From: an uncultured Erythrobacter sp.
Lineage (GTDB): Bacteria; Pseudomonadota; Alphaproteobacteria; Sphingomonadales; Sphingomonadaceae
NCBI GenBank assembly: GCA_947493165.1
Contig: CANLPY010000001.1
Location: 496,001 to 560,000, forward strand
Direction of reading: 5' to 3'
Length of the DNA stretch: 64,000 nt
Shown: piece by piece, positions 10,137-19,722 of the stretch
How positions within the stretch are numbered: the first letter of the stretch is position 1
How the letters are laid out: each line of letters opens with the position of its first letter
Translations under genes and position numbers: made by a program
Notes under the pieces: generated by a model
Database searches by the model: none
What the model was told of the DNA's origin: nothing
The model's input: the letters and a program-made list of their open reading frames with translations, nothing else

Positions 10137-10813
10137 TCGAGCACTCCTTCATGCAGGCGCACAACCCGGTCCATCCGTGCGGCAAGGCGCTCATTATGCG
10201 TCGCAACCAAGGCTGCGCTGCCCTCGCCGCGCACCAGCTCTAGGAACTGGCTAAGCACTGTGTCTGCGGTTGCTTCGTCAAGGTTGCCGGTTGGCTCATC
10301 GGCCAGCACCAGCGTGGGACGATTGGCGAGTGCACGGGCGACTGCCACTCGCTGCTGCTCACCGCCGGAAAGCTGGCTGGGCCGGTGGGTCAGGCGATGT
10401 CCAAGCCCGAGCGATTCCAACAGGCGCTGCGCGCGCACATCCGCTTTTGCGCGTGCAGAGCCAGCGACCATTTGCGGCATCACAACGTTTTCGAGCGCGT
10501 TAAAATCGGGCAGCAAGTGGTGGAACTGATAGACAAAGCCCAAATGCTCTCGTCTGATCTTTGTGCGGCCATCTGCGGGCAGCTTGCTCGCCTCGGTCCC
10601 CGCAATAGCGATGGAGCCTTGAAAACCGCCCTCTAGCAGGCCAACAGCCTGAAGCATTGTGGATTTGCCAGAGCCGGAAGGACCGAGCAGCGCCACAATC
10701 TCACCCGGCATGATCTGAAGATCAACGCCGCGCAGCACCTCAATGGTCTGATCGCCTTGGGTGAAGCTGCGTTTGAGGCCCTTCAGCGAGGCGATGGGTT
10801 GCTGACTATTCAT
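10133..10813 (-). CDS. lolD: lipoprotein-releasing ABC transporter ATP-binding protein LolD
   Basis: ATPase of the LolCDE complex, which extracts outer-membrane lipoproteins from the inner membrane. It has 226 residues from the chosen ATG ([10 protein letters not shown]). The longer frame would intrude further into lolC and adds an untypical basic leader. Walker A is GPSGSGKST, the ABC signature [15 protein letters not shown], and Walker [13 protein letters not shown]. The start overlaps the end of the permease gene by 8 bases, the normal lolC-lolD arrangement, and its stop overlaps the gpx start. Confidence 0.95.
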   Translation of the reverse strand: MNSQQPIASLKGLKRSFTQGDQTIEVLRGVDLQIMPGEIVALLGPSGSGKSTMLQAVGLLEGGFQGSIAIAGTEASKLPADGRTKIRREHLGFVYQFHHLLPDFNALENVVMPQMVAGSARAKADVRAQRLLESLGLGHRLTHRPSQLSGGEQQRVAVARALANRPTLVLADEPTGNLDEATADTVLSQFLELVRGEGSAALVATHNERLAARMDRVVRLHEGVLE

Positions 10814-12047
10814 AGCGTAGCACCTGCACGGGATCAGTGCTGGCCGCCTTGAACGCGGGGTAAAGCGTCGCAAGGAAGCTGAGGATCAGCGCCAGCGCAA
10901 CGATCCCAGCGACTTCCCATGGGTCAGTGCGCGATGGCAGCGTGGATAAGAAACGGATCTCTGGGTTCCATATCTGCTGCCCGGTCGACCATGCGATAAA
11001 TTGCACAATTGGTTCACGGAAGAACAGGATGATAAAGCCAAGCGCGAGGCCCGCCGCTGTGCCAATAATGCCTACGGTAGAGCCTGTGGTGACGAATATC
11101 TTGAGGAGGCTGCGCCGGGTCGCGCCCATTGTGCGCATGATGGCAATGTCGCGGGTTTTGGCGCGGACCAACATCACAAGACTCGAAAGAATATTAAATG
11201 CCGCCACCAGAACCATGAAACTCAGTGCAAAGAACATCGCAACCCGTTCGACCTGCAATGCCTCAAACAAGGTGGAGTTGATGGTTTTCCAATCGGATAC
11301 AACCGCCTGCCCCTCCAAGTCATTCTTGATCGGTTGCATGATCTCTTCAACACGGTCAGCATCTTCGGTTGTCACCTCAATCATACCAATCGTGTCACCC
11401 AGCAACAGCAAGGTCTGCGCATCGCCCATCGGCATAACCACAAACGCCTGATCATAGTCGTAAATGCCAACTTCAAAGATCGCCGCGACTTCGTAGCCAA
11501 TCTGCCGGGGAACTGTACCGAAGGGGGTTGAGCGCCCCTGAGGATTGATAATGGTGATCGTGTCACCAACCCCCGCACCAATATTCTGAGCTAGCCGAAC
11601 ACCAATCGCGACCTTGCTAGCCCCGGTTTGCAATTCGGCCATGTCGCCCTGCAGAACCTTATCGGAAAGCGCATCAATATCTTCCTGCGTGTTTCCGCGC
11701 ACAAGGATGCCTTCGACACGGCCATTAAAACTGGTGAGCAGCGGCTGTTCGATAAGCGGGGAGGCGGACACAACACCCTCGCTCGCTTTGATCCGCCGCA
11801 GCGTATCCTCCCAATTATCGAGCCTGCCGCCGTAGGCCTGAACAATCGCATGGCCGTTTAAACCAACGATCTTGTCGAGCAATTCTGCGCGAAAGCCGTT
11901 CATCACGCTCATCACTACGACCAGCATGGCAACGCTCAGCATCACCACGCCAACCGAGATACCGGCGACGAGCGCAATGAAAGCCTCCCCCTTGCCCGGC
12001 AAGAGGTAGCGTTTGGCGATCATGCGTTCGAAAGGGGTCAAAAACAA
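10806..12047 (-). CDS. lolC: lipoprotein-releasing permease LolC/LolE
   Basis: Integral membrane subunit of the lipoprotein-releasing system. It has one N-terminal transmembrane helix ([20 protein letters not shown] region), a large periplasmic domain, and three C-terminal helices (the [19 protein letters not shown] coupling region, then LGFIILFF and [11 protein letters not shown]), i.e. MacB/FtsX topology. I chose the TTG at 12047 (reading [10 protein letters not shown]), because homologues typically begin just before [10 protein letters not shown]. An ATG at 12023 would cut into that motif and no good ribosome-binding site supports the longer frame. One permease gene serves both LolC and LolE roles here, as is common in alphaproteobacteria. 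About 190 bases separate it from divergent purF. Confidence 0.9.
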   Translation of the reverse strand: MFLTPFERMIAKRYLLPGKGEAFIALVAGISVGVVMLSVAMLVVVMSVMNGFRAELLDKIVGLNGHAIVQAYGGRLDNWEDTLRRIKASEGVVSASPLIEQPLLTSFNGRVEGILVRGNTQEDIDALSDKVLQGDMAELQTGASKVAIGVRLAQNIGAGVGDTITIINPQGRSTPFGTVPRQIGYEVAAIFEVGIYDYDQAFVVMPMGDAQTLLLLGDTIGMIEVTTEDADRVEEIMQPIKNDLEGQAVVSDWKTINSTLFEALQVERVAMFFALSFMVLVAAFNILSSLVMLVRAKTRDIAIMRTMGATRRSLLKIFVTTGSTVGIIGTAAGLALGFIILFFREPIVQFIAWSTGQQIWNPEIRFLSTLPSRTDPWEVAGIVALALILSFLATLYPAFKAASTDPVQVLRYE

Positions 12048-12236
12048 AGTGCGATGACTTCTGAGCAGTTTCAGCTGAATACAGGCTTTAGAAGCCGCTC
12101 GCGCAGGGCGCAATGACCACGCACCACGCACCTGTGTGAAAAAGGCCGGGTGTAGCCGCCGCAATTCGCTTGTAATTGATCTGTAACATCGTCATTGAAG
12201 CGGCCATCCAGCAGCCCGGCATAAGCAGGATAAGCG

Positions 12237-13709
12237 ATGAACTTCACGCACCCGTTTCACGATGAAGATGGCGATACACTTCGCGAGGAATGCGGAATCT
12301 TTGGCGCGATAAACGCTGAAGATGCCGCAGCAGCGACAGCTTTGGGCCTCCACGCCCTACAACACCGCGGACAAGAAGCGGTTGGCATCACCAGCTTCGA
12401 TGGGTCGGAATTCTTCTCGCGCCGCGGACTTGGCCATGTTGCAGAGAATTTTTCTTCACCCGAAGCGATAGCGGAATTGCCCGGCGGAATGGCTGGCGGC
12501 CATGTGCGGTATTCCACCACAGGCGGTTCCGGCCTGCGTAACGTTCAGCCGCTTTATGCAGAATTGGCCAGCGGCGGATTTGCGGTAGCGCATAACGGCA
12601 ATATTTCGAATGCGAAGGCTCTTCGTAAGGAATTGGTCGGACGCGGTTCGATTTTTCAGTCGACCTCTGACACCGAAGTTATCATCCATTTGGTCGCGAC
12701 ATCGCGCTACCCAACGGTTGCAGACCGTCTGATTGATGCGCTGCGTTTGGTTGAAGGCGCCTATGCGCTGATCGTGATGACGCCGGAAGGCATGATTGCC
12801 TGCCGCGATCCGCTGGGCATTCGCCCGCTGGTTATGGGCAAGATGGGCGATGCAATTGTATTTGCGAGTGAAAGCGTCGCTTTTGACGTGGTCGGCGCAG
12901 AGATGATCCGCGAAGTTGAGCCGGGCGAAATGCTTCAGGTTGATATGGCCGGCGAAATCAACTCGATGCGTCCGTTTGGCGATCACAAACCGCGACCCTG
13001 CATCTTTGAACATGTCTATTTCAGCCGTCCAGACAGCCATTTTGCCGGACGCAGTGTTTATGAAGCCCGCAAGTCCATTGGCGCAGAGCTGGCGAAAGAA
13101 TCCCCTTGCGACGTGGATCTGGTGGTCCCTGTCCCTGACAGCGGTGTTCCGGCCGCAATCGGCTTTGCGCAAGCATCTGGCCTGCCGTTTGAGCTTGGTA
13201 TTATCCGGTCCCACTATGTTGGGCGCACCTTTATCCAACCGTCCGACACGGCGCGGCATTCGGGCGTAAAGCGCAAGCACAACGCCAATCGCGGGTTGGT
13301 TGCTGGCAAAAAGATCGTGCTGATCGACGATTCCATCGTGCGCGGCACAACCAGCCTCAAAATTGTTGAAATGATGAGGGAAGCTGGCGCGAAGGAAGTC
13401 CACTTCCGTGTCGCTAGCCCGCCGACCGCGCACAGCTGCTTCTACGGCGTCGACACGCCCGAACGCTCCAAATTGCTCGCGGCGCGTATGGATTTAGAGC
13501 CGATGCGCGAATTTATCCAGGCAGACAGTCTCGCCTTCATCTCAATCGATGGGCTTTACCGGGCCGTCGGATCAGAACCGCGCGACAAGAAATGCCCGCA
13601 ATTCTGTGATGCTTGCTTCACTGGCGAATATCCAACGTCGTTGACCGATCTTGACCTCGGTACGCATGAGCCGGCGCAACTCCCCTTCACCGACCACAAG
13701 GCGGCGTAA
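12237..13709 (+). CDS. purF: amidophosphoribosyltransferase
   Basis: First committed enzyme of purine synthesis, transferring glutamine-derived ammonia onto PRPP. It has 490 residues. A short propeptide precedes EECGIFG, so removal of about 18 residues would expose the catalytic Cys19. The PRPP loop LIDDSIVRGTTS is near residues 360-371. Four cysteines in the positions of the Bacillus-type Fe-S enzyme are visible (RPCIFEH, HSCFYG and the pair in FCDACFTG), so an oxygen-sensitive 4Fe-4S cluster is likely. An AGGA ribosome-binding site lies upstream. An SDR gene follows after 4 bases. Confidence 0.97.
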   Translation: MNFTHPFHDEDGDTLREECGIFGAINAEDAAAATALGLHALQHRGQEAVGITSFDGSEFFSRRGLGHVAENFSSPEAIAELPGGMAGGHVRYSTTGGSGLRNVQPLYAELASGGFAVAHNGNISNAKALRKELVGRGSIFQSTSDTEVIIHLVATSRYPTVADRLIDALRLVEGAYALIVMTPEGMIACRDPLGIRPLVMGKMGDAIVFASESVAFDVVGAEMIREVEPGEMLQVDMAGEINSMRPFGDHKPRPCIFEHVYFSRPDSHFAGRSVYEARKSIGAELAKESPCDVDLVVPVPDSGVPAAIGFAQASGLPFELGIIRSHYVGRTFIQPSDTARHSGVKRKHNANRGLVAGKKIVLIDDSIVRGTTSLKIVEMMREAGAKEVHFRVASPPTAHSCFYGVDTPERSKLLAARMDLEPMREFIQADSLAFISIDGLYRAVGSEPRDKKCPQFCDACFTGEYPTSLTDLDLGTHEPAQLPFTDHKAA

Positions 13710-13713
13710 TTCC

Positions 13714-14430
13714 ATGACAGATGCAACAAAGCCTCTCGCGGGGAAGACCGCGCTCGTCACGGGTGCAAGCCGCGGCATTGGCGCAGCGACCGCACAGGCG
13801 CTGGCTGAAGCTGGCGCGCATGTCATTCTGGTCGCGCGCAAGGTAAAGGCCCTGGAAGCGATTGAAGATGCGATCCACGCAAAGGGCGGGACCTCAACTA
13901 TTGCGCCGGTAGACCTTACCGAGGCGGATGCGGTTACGCGTCTGGCCGGCGCCATCGGCAGCCGCTGGGATGCACTGGATTACCTCATTATTTCAGCAGC
14001 CTATTTGCCAGAATTAGGACCTGTTACACAGGTTGACCCCAAGCAGTATAATCAGGCTTTGGTCACTAATGTGGTTGCCACGCAGGCCTTGCTCGCCAGC
14101 TTCAACCATCTTCTAAAAAAATCAGCCGGTGGCCGCGTCATCGGCCTTACCAGTAGCGTTGGCGCCGATCCGCGTGCATTCTGGGGCGCCTATGGCTCAA
14201 CCAAAGCGGCGTTCGATAACTTGCTTCAGACTTACGGGGCAGAAGTTGAGAAACTTGGCGATGTTCGGGTCGCAATTGTCGATCCCGGTGCAACCCGCAC
14301 TGAAATGCGTGCCCGCGCCTTCCCCGGCGAAAATCCGGACAATGTAAAACCACCAGAGACGGTCGCAGATCGCATCACTCAATTGCTGGTTTCTGACTTT
14401 GAGACCGGACACCGCGAACGCGTGGACTGA
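13714..14430 (+). CDS. short-chain dehydrogenase/reductase (purF-linked)
   Basis: Cytoplasmic NAD(P)-dependent oxidoreductase of the classical SDR family, 238 residues from the ATG at 13714. The longer frame would overlap purF by 59 bases. The cofactor motif is TGASRGIGAA near the N-terminus. The catalytic Ser is in GLTSSVG and the Tyr/Lys pair in YGSTK. The sequence style recalls the YciK-like group. It begins 4 bases after the purF stop, so it is co-transcribed with purF, a linkage often seen in sphingomonads. Its substrate is not predictable. Confidence 0.9.
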   Translation: MTDATKPLAGKTALVTGASRGIGAATAQALAEAGAHVILVARKVKALEAIEDAIHAKGGTSTIAPVDLTEADAVTRLAGAIGSRWDALDYLIISAAYLPELGPVTQVDPKQYNQALVTNVVATQALLASFNHLLKKSAGGRVIGLTSSVGADPRAFWGAYGSTKAAFDNLLQTYGAEVEKLGDVRVAIVDPGATRTEMRARAFPGENPDNVKPPETVADRITQLLVSDFETGHRERVD

Positions 14431-14582
14431 TTTTAGGTCGAGCATCTAGGAGTTCACGCGAGCTCTGGTAAATATCTGCTAACCATACATTGTAACTCCG
14501 CCTTAAGTCTGGGCGGTGAATGTGTGCGTCCGACCAAACGGCCAAGAGACCACCAGCTGATTGGACTTAAGGGACGCAGGCA

Positions 14583-14924
14583 ATGCAGACCGAGCACGAA
14601 CGTTATTCAATTGCTTCGCAGGAGGACCGCTGTTCTCCGCGTACAAAGCTGACCATTCCGGCAACCTTGCGGGCGTCGGGTGGCCGCGCATTTCAAACAG
14701 TTGTCCATGACCTGTCGATTTCTGGTTTCTCAGCCGCATCGATCAATCGGATGCATGATGGCCAGATGTGCTGGCTTACCCTGCCCGGCTTAGAGTCGCT
14801 GGCAGCGCAAGTCGTGTGGTGGGACAATTGCGTGGTCGGCTGCGCATTTCAGGAATTGCTGAGCCCAATTGTGCACGACAACATTCTCCAGCGTTACAGC
14901 AACATTGGCCAATACCGCAGCTAA
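14583..14924 (+). CDS. single-domain PilZ c-di-GMP-binding protein
   Basis: A 113-residue protein consisting of little more than a PilZ domain. The two cyclic-di-GMP contact motifs are intact: RCSPR (residues 16-20, RxxxR) and DLSISG (43-48, D/NxSxxG). It should therefore bind c-di-GMP and act as a free-standing receptor, but the output is unknown. GGGACGCAGG lies just upstream of the ATG. The 152-base gap before it contains no other gene. The neighbours are a purF-linked SDR and, convergently, a serine hydrolase, giving no hint of partner. Confidence 0.88.
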   Translation: MQTEHERYSIASQEDRCSPRTKLTIPATLRASGGRAFQTVVHDLSISGFSAASINRMHDGQMCWLTLPGLESLAAQVVWWDNCVVGCAFQELLSPIVHDNILQRYSNIGQYRS

Positions 14925-14957
14925 TCTGCCCGCTCGTTTGGGTCGCAAAAAACTTGT

Positions 14958-16160
14958 CTAATTGACCGCTGCAATCTTGCCAGCAACATCGCGCCACTTC
15001 GCGCGATATTCATTGCTAGTGGCGGCCGGCCAATTGCTCACCACCGCCAGCACCATCCCCTTTGATGGTACGAGCGTGATCGACTGGCCAAAGATGCCTT
15101 GCGCGCCGTAATTGCCGCCGGGATAGGTCCACCATTGGTATCCATAGCCAAACCCCGGTGCACCCGCGCCAAAATCGACAATCGGTGAACCAGCATCAGC
15201 GAACCAGCCTTCTGGCACGATGCCTTCGCCGCCATCCAGCACGAATTGACCCATGCGGGCATAGTCCGACAAACGCAGTGACAGGCAGCACCCACCGACA
15301 TTCCCGCCGCGCGGATCGGTCATCCAGAACATGCCCCCTTCAAAACCGGCGGGTTCGACAATCTTGATCTGAGCATATTCTGCCAATGGTTGACCAATAG
15401 AGTTTTCGATCACGACGCCGATGAGGTTCGTTTCGCCCGTGCTGTAATTCCATTTTTCGCCCGCAGGGGCCGCGCGGCCCAATCGCTTCATTTGTTCAAT
15501 GATCGCATCTGGGCCGTATTCGACCACAAAGCGATTTAGCTGCGCCACATCGCTGCTTGGATCAGTGTAATTCTCATTCCAAGCAACGCCGCTGGTCATG
15601 GTGGCTAGCTGCTTCACCGTCACGCCATCATAGGATGACCCTGCAAGTTCTGGCACGTACCGCGTTACTGGATCATCGAGGCTGCCGATAAAGCCATCAC
15701 GGATAGCTGCGCCAAGCAAGGTCGAGGTAAAGCTTTTTGCAACTGAAAAACTGGTCCAGCGGTCGTCCGCATCCATGCCGAGGCCATAGTTTTCATAGCG
15801 CACACTGCCGTTCTTGAGCACCATAACGCCCGCAGCCTGGCTTTCAGCCATCAACGCCGCAATCTCTTGCTGAAGATCACTCGGTAAAGGCCGGCCAGCG
15901 GTCAATTGCCGCACGTTTGTGGCTGCTGGGACTTCATGCCCTGCAAACAGCCGCTCCATATCGCGGAAATTGGCAGAGCGCGTCGCATCATTCCAAAACA
16001 GAACTTGGAGGGCGGATTGATCGGTTTCCTCAGGCGCCGTGAGCGTAACCTGCTCTAGCTCCACAGCCGACGTGCTTGCCGGATCAGCTACGTAAACTGC
16101 AGAACAGCCCATCAGTGCCAATGCTGTACTGCCCGCCAAAAGGCGCTTCGCGATACTCAT
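14958..16160 (-). CDS. beta-lactamase-fold serine hydrolase, predicted lipoprotein
   Basis: A 400-residue serine hydrolase of the class C beta-lactamase/esterase/DD-peptidase fold. The signal peptide ends in LALMGC, a lipobox, so it is probably lipid-anchored on the periplasmic side. The nucleophile motif is SVAK in SFSVAKSFTS and the second motif YST in WNYSTGETN. The KTG-equivalent is not obvious; the region ends with GIFGQSITLVP, as in the esterase-like 6-aminohexanoate hydrolase subgroup. Such proteins are frequently esterases or peptidases rather than true AmpC, so drug hydrolysis should not be assumed. Confidence 0.85.
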   Translation of the reverse strand: MSIAKRLLAGSTALALMGCSAVYVADPASTSAVELEQVTLTAPEETDQSALQVLFWNDATRSANFRDMERLFAGHEVPAATNVRQLTAGRPLPSDLQQEIAALMAESQAAGVMVLKNGSVRYENYGLGMDADDRWTSFSVAKSFTSTLLGAAIRDGFIGSLDDPVTRYVPELAGSSYDGVTVKQLATMTSGVAWNENYTDPSSDVAQLNRFVVEYGPDAIIEQMKRLGRAAPAGEKWNYSTGETNLIGVVIENSIGQPLAEYAQIKIVEPAGFEGGMFWMTDPRGGNVGGCCLSLRLSDYARMGQFVLDGGEGIVPEGWFADAGSPIVDFGAGAPGFGYGYQWWTYPGGNYGAQGIFGQSITLVPSKGMVLAVVSNWPAATSNEYRAKWRDVAGKIAAVN

Positions 16161-16241
16161 CCGTGTGTCTCTCCCAATCTTTATTGGAAGACTTTTACGG
16201 AGACTGACGAGGGAGACAAGCCATACGCTGGAAAACCGCGC

Positions 16242-17633
16242 CTATCCGGCTTTCATCGCCTTATAGGCAGACATCGCCCGCTCCCTTCCGGCCTTATGCG
16301 CGATCATCTTGGCAGGGTAAGCCTTGGGCAGGCAGCCATGCTCTTCGGGGTCGTGAATGTATGGCTCATCCAGATCGGCCAATTCCGGCACGTATTCGCG
16401 GATATAGGCCGCGCTATCAAACTTCTCTGACTGGGTGAGCGGCGCCATGATCCGCACAAACATGTTGGAATCGACGCCAGTGCCCGCGTTCCACTGCCAA
16501 TTGACGGCGTTTGATCCGTAATCGGCATCGCACAGACAATCCCAGAACCATTTCTCACCCTGTCGCCAATCAATCAGCAGATGTTTGATCAGGAAGCTGG
16601 CGGTGATCATGCGCACGCGGTTGTGCATCCAGCCTGTCTTCCAAAGCTGGCGCATCCCGGCATCGACGATGGGGTATCCAGTTCTCCCTTGCTGCCATTT
16701 TTTGAGATCACGCCCCGCAGCATCATCCGTGTCAGGGTCGCGCCATTGCAGCGCGTCGTAATCCTCGCGGTAATTCTCTCTCGCATAGGCGGGAAATTGG
16801 CAGATGACGTTGGCAGCATAATCGCGCCACACCAACTCGCTCTCATAGCTTTGCCAGCCATCGGACCGCTTGTGTTTGAGCGCGTGCCAAATTTGCGCGG
16901 GAGAAATCTCGCCAAAGTGCAAATGCGGCGACAGGCGCGATGAACCATCTACGCTGGGTAGATTGCGCTTGGCTTCGTAATCGCCAACATCGTCTTCCCA
17001 TTCGGAAAGCCGGGTGTGCGCCGCCTCTTCACCCACATCCCAGAAATCCGCAATCCCGCCCGACCAATCGGGCTTGGTCGGGACCAGGTTCCAATCGGAG
17101 AGATTATCGCTGGCGGGCCAAGTATCGGGCGAGGAAAGCGTCTCTGGCTCTGGCATCACGTCGCGCGGCGGGAATTCCTGCCGCATCGCTTTGTAAAACG
17201 GCGTGTAAATCTTGTATTGCGAGCCGGAGCCGGTCGTGATGTGCCCGGCGGGGAACAGGTAGTTGCCGTCATACAATTGCAGATCGAGCGCGTCTGCAAG
17301 TTTGGACTGAGCTTTGCGCCACCACGGTTCGTAGTGGCGGTTGGCGTGGACAGTCTTCGCGCCGGTTTCTTCCGCGATCTTGGTCAGTTCTTCCACCGCG
17401 TCGCCGCGCCTCAGGATCAGCCGCGCATTGCGCTGGCCAAGACTTTTGGAAAGGCTTTCAAGCGAATGGTGCAGCCACCAGCGTGATGCGCCGCCATAGG
17501 CGTGATGCTTGGGCGCATCATCATCCAGCACATAAACCGCGATAACGGGTCCATAATTTGCCGCAGCATACAGAGCGGGATTATCGGCCATGCGCAGGTC
17601 GCGGCGCAGCCAGACGATTTGGGGTCGAGTCAC
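16242..17633 (-). CDS. phrB: deoxyribodipyrimidine photolyase
   Basis: Light-driven DNA repair flavoprotein of the cryptochrome/photolyase family, 463 residues. The N-terminal antenna-binding Rossmann domain starts IVWLRRDLRMADNPAL. The C-terminal FAD domain includes GRTGYPIVDAGMRQLW, WMHNRVRM and the NWQWNAGTG motif that lines the FAD and substrate pocket. It closely resembles class I CPD photolyases. The start codon is GTG. A 70-bp palindromic repeat lies between this gene and the upstream membrane hydrolase gene. Confidence 0.95.
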   Translation of the reverse strand: MTRPQIVWLRRDLRMADNPALYAAANYGPVIAVYVLDDDAPKHHAYGGASRWWLHHSLESLSKSLGQRNARLILRRGDAVEELTKIAEETGAKTVHANRHYEPWWRKAQSKLADALDLQLYDGNYLFPAGHITTGSGSQYKIYTPFYKAMRQEFPPRDVMPEPETLSSPDTWPASDNLSDWNLVPTKPDWSGGIADFWDVGEEAAHTRLSEWEDDVGDYEAKRNLPSVDGSSRLSPHLHFGEISPAQIWHALKHKRSDGWQSYESELVWRDYAANVICQFPAYARENYREDYDALQWRDPDTDDAAGRDLKKWQQGRTGYPIVDAGMRQLWKTGWMHNRVRMITASFLIKHLLIDWRQGEKWFWDCLCDADYGSNAVNWQWNAGTGVDSNMFVRIMAPLTQSEKFDSAAYIREYVPELADLDEPYIHDPEEHGCLPKAYPAKMIAHKAGRERAMSAYKAMKAG

Positions 17634-17642
17634 TCAAATGCT

Positions 17643-17712
17643 CCGTTCGTCCTGAGCCTGTCGAAGGACGTGGTTCTTGGTGCACGTGGTTCGAAAAGCT
17701 CACCACGAACGG
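17643..17712. repeat. REP-like palindromic repeat
   Basis: A 70-base near-perfect inverted repeat in the gap between the photolyase start and the membrane hydrolase stop. The left arm begins CCGTTCGTCCTGAGCCTG and continues TCGAAGGACGTG. The right arm read on the minus strand begins CCGTTCGTGGTGAGCTTT and continues TCGAACCACGTG. This is the doublet form of the repeat that abounds in sphingomonad genomes, and another copy lies at 51624-51695. It probably folds into a long hairpin and may stabilise or end transcripts. Confidence 0.85.
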
Positions 17713-17731
17713 TTCAATAGGGGCAACGAGA

Positions 17732-18676
17732 CTAGTCCCTGGGAAGTTCCACACATTCCACATCTGGCAGCGCGACCGAGAAACGATCCCGCGCCCGCGG
17801 ATCATAAAAGCGGGCATCGTGAAGCACGACCGAGCCATCCTCCGCCCGCGTTGCAAAGGGAGCGCGTGACCAGAAGAGGAAGGCGTCGAGTTGGGAGTTG
17901 GTTTGGCGCTCTTCATCCAAGTCAGGCCAAGAACACACCCTGTCCGAAATAGGCTTTAGCGGGGATTGACCGTCATCTTCGGATTCGGGTTTTTGAAGCA
18001 CGAACCAATAATTTCCCGCTCCTTGCACAAGAACCTCTCGTTCCCACGACTTTAGTGGTAGCGGGCTGGAGATCACTTTACCGCCGAGCGTGTTCACACC
18101 GGGACTAAAGCTAATCGCCCCATTCAAACCAATATAGGCAAGCGCAACCGCTATCGCCACCCGGGCGGGCTTCATCCACTCACCGCCCTTCTTCTCCCGC
18201 CGCAGAGAGAACCACGTCGCAAGGCCCATCAGCGCCCACAGCCACACATCGATGATGAACAGCGTATCGCCATAAAACCATTGCGAGGAAAACGGCTCCA
18301 ACAGGCGAATGCCATAGACATTCAGCCAGTCGAGAGCTGGGTGGGTCAAGCAACCGATGAAACTCAGCAGGAACAGCCATTTGAAGTTCACCGGCAGGCG
18401 CCCTTCGGGACGTTTTCCGCGCCTCTCCTGCCATTTGTCAAAGCCCCACAGCAGCCCCGCCAAAATCAGCGGCAACAGAACCAGCGCGGGCGGACCGTGC
18501 GTGATCCCGCGCCGAAACCCCAGATGCTCGGTCCCCTCCAGCCAGAAGAAGCACGCCGCATCGACATCGGGCAGGTTGGCCCCAATGATCAGCGCAGGCA
18601 TCGCCAGTCCGGTCTTTTTCTTGATGCCCGCCTGGCCGAGCAATGCGCCGACAAGGCTGTGCGTGAGATTGTCCAT
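17732..18676 (-). CDS. membrane-bound metal-dependent hydrolase, YdjM/DUF457-like
   Basis: Integral inner-membrane protein of 314 residues in the YdjM-type putative metal-dependent hydrolase family. The N-terminus MDNLTHSLVGALLGQAG carries the conserved His, followed by a helix with ANLPDVDA (Asp residues) and GITHGPPALVLLP (His), which are the putative metal ligands. Four to five transmembrane segments occupy roughly residues 20-185. The C-terminal 130 residues are soluble. The substrate is unknown; the E. coli relative YdjM is a DNA-damage-inducible gene, so adjacency to the photolyase is suggestive but unproven. Confidence 0.8.
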   Translation of the reverse strand: MDNLTHSLVGALLGQAGIKKKTGLAMPALIIGANLPDVDAACFFWLEGTEHLGFRRGITHGPPALVLLPLILAGLLWGFDKWQERRGKRPEGRLPVNFKWLFLLSFIGCLTHPALDWLNVYGIRLLEPFSSQWFYGDTLFIIDVWLWALMGLATWFSLRREKKGGEWMKPARVAIAVALAYIGLNGAISFSPGVNTLGGKVISSPLPLKSWEREVLVQGAGNYWFVLQKPESEDDGQSPLKPISDRVCSWPDLDEERQTNSQLDAFLFWSRAPFATRAEDGSVVLHDARFYDPRARDRFSVALPDVECVELPRD

Positions 18677-18771
18677 GCCTCTCGCCTAGCCAGCGTATCC
18701 ATGCAAACCAAGTGGAAAAGCCAGCCCATGCCCGCTAACAAACGGCAAACACAAAAGAAAGAGAGCCGCTG

Positions 18772-19722
18772 ATGAGCGACAACGCACCCTTTATCCGCCC
18801 TGACATGAAGGCATTTCTTGATGCGCTGGCCGCGATGGATGGACCGGCGATTGCAGAGATGACGCTGGCGGATGCGCGCGCAAGCTATGGCGCTTTGCAT
18901 GGCATGGCGGATGCGCCGGCTCGCGAATTGGCGGTCGTCCGTGACCTGAGTTGCCCTGGCCCAGCAGGTGACATACCCCTGCGGCTGTATGATGCGCGCG
19001 AGACGCGGGATGCTAGCCCGGTGATCACGTTCTATCATGGCGGCGGATATGTCATTGGTGACCTTGATACCCATCACAACCTCTGCACCGAAATCGCGGC
19101 GCTTATGGACCTGCCGCTGGTCGCGGTGGATTACCGCTGCGCGCCAGAGGCTCCCTTCCCCGCAGCTATTGAGGATTGCGAAGCGGCAACCCGCTGGATT
19201 GCTTCGTCACCCGATGCACTGGGCCGCAGCGCCAATGGCATCATCACCATCGGCGATAGCGCAGGCGGCAATGCGAGCATTGTTGTCGGCCAGCAATTGG
19301 CGGCAACCCCAGCGGATGTGCCCGTCGTGCTGCAAGTGCCGATCTTTCCTCTCGTCAGCGCGGTGGAGGGTTCAGCCAGCCTTGAAGAGTTCGCCGATGG
19401 CTTTGTGCTGACAAAGGCTGCGGTCGAGTTTTTCGATGCGAATTACAAAGCTGACCGCGGCGATCAGCGCGGCTTTCCAATCCTTGGTGACCACAGCAAA
19501 GCGCCGCCAACCGTGCTTGTCACAGCCAGCCTTGATCCAATCCGCGACTCTGGGCGCGATTATGCCGCTGCGCTTGCGCAAGCGGGCGCCGATCACGTGT
19601 TCCTTGAAATGAAGGGTGTCACACATTCCTTCACCAATTTGCGTCAGGCTGTGCCAAGCGCGCAAGCTGATCTTGAGCGTGTGATTGCAGCGATGAAATT
19701 CATGTTGGAGAACGCGCAATGA
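18772..19722 (+). CDS. HSL-family alpha/beta hydrolase (esterase)
   Basis: Cytoplasmic esterase/lipase of the hormone-sensitive-lipase family, 316 residues. The oxyanion motif HGGGYVIGD is near residue 89, the nucleophile elbow GDSAGGN near residue 163, and the catalytic His in GVTHSF near the C-terminus; an Asp in ASLDPIRD completes the triad. These features make the family certain, but the acyl substrate cannot be read from sequence. The stop overlaps the rppH start by 4 bases (ATGA), so the two genes are translationally coupled. Confidence 0.92.
   Translation: MSDNAPFIRPDMKAFLDALAAMDGPAIAEMTLADARASYGALHGMADAPARELAVVRDLSCPGPAGDIPLRLYDARETRDASPVITFYHGGGYVIGDLDTHHNLCTEIAALMDLPLVAVDYRCAPEAPFPAAIEDCEAATRWIASSPDALGRSANGIITIGDSAGGNASIVVGQQLAATPADVPVVLQVPIFPLVSAVEGSASLEEFADGFVLTKAAVEFFDANYKADRGDQRGFPILGDHSKAPPTVLVTASLDPIRDSGRDYAAALAQAGADHVFLEMKGVTHSFTNLRQAVPSAQADLERVIAAMKFMLENAQ

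Noticed and set aside
12456..13433. 325-codon open frame antisense to purF
   Set aside because: No family motifs, and it lies fully within a certain gene; composition is that of a reverse-frame artefact.
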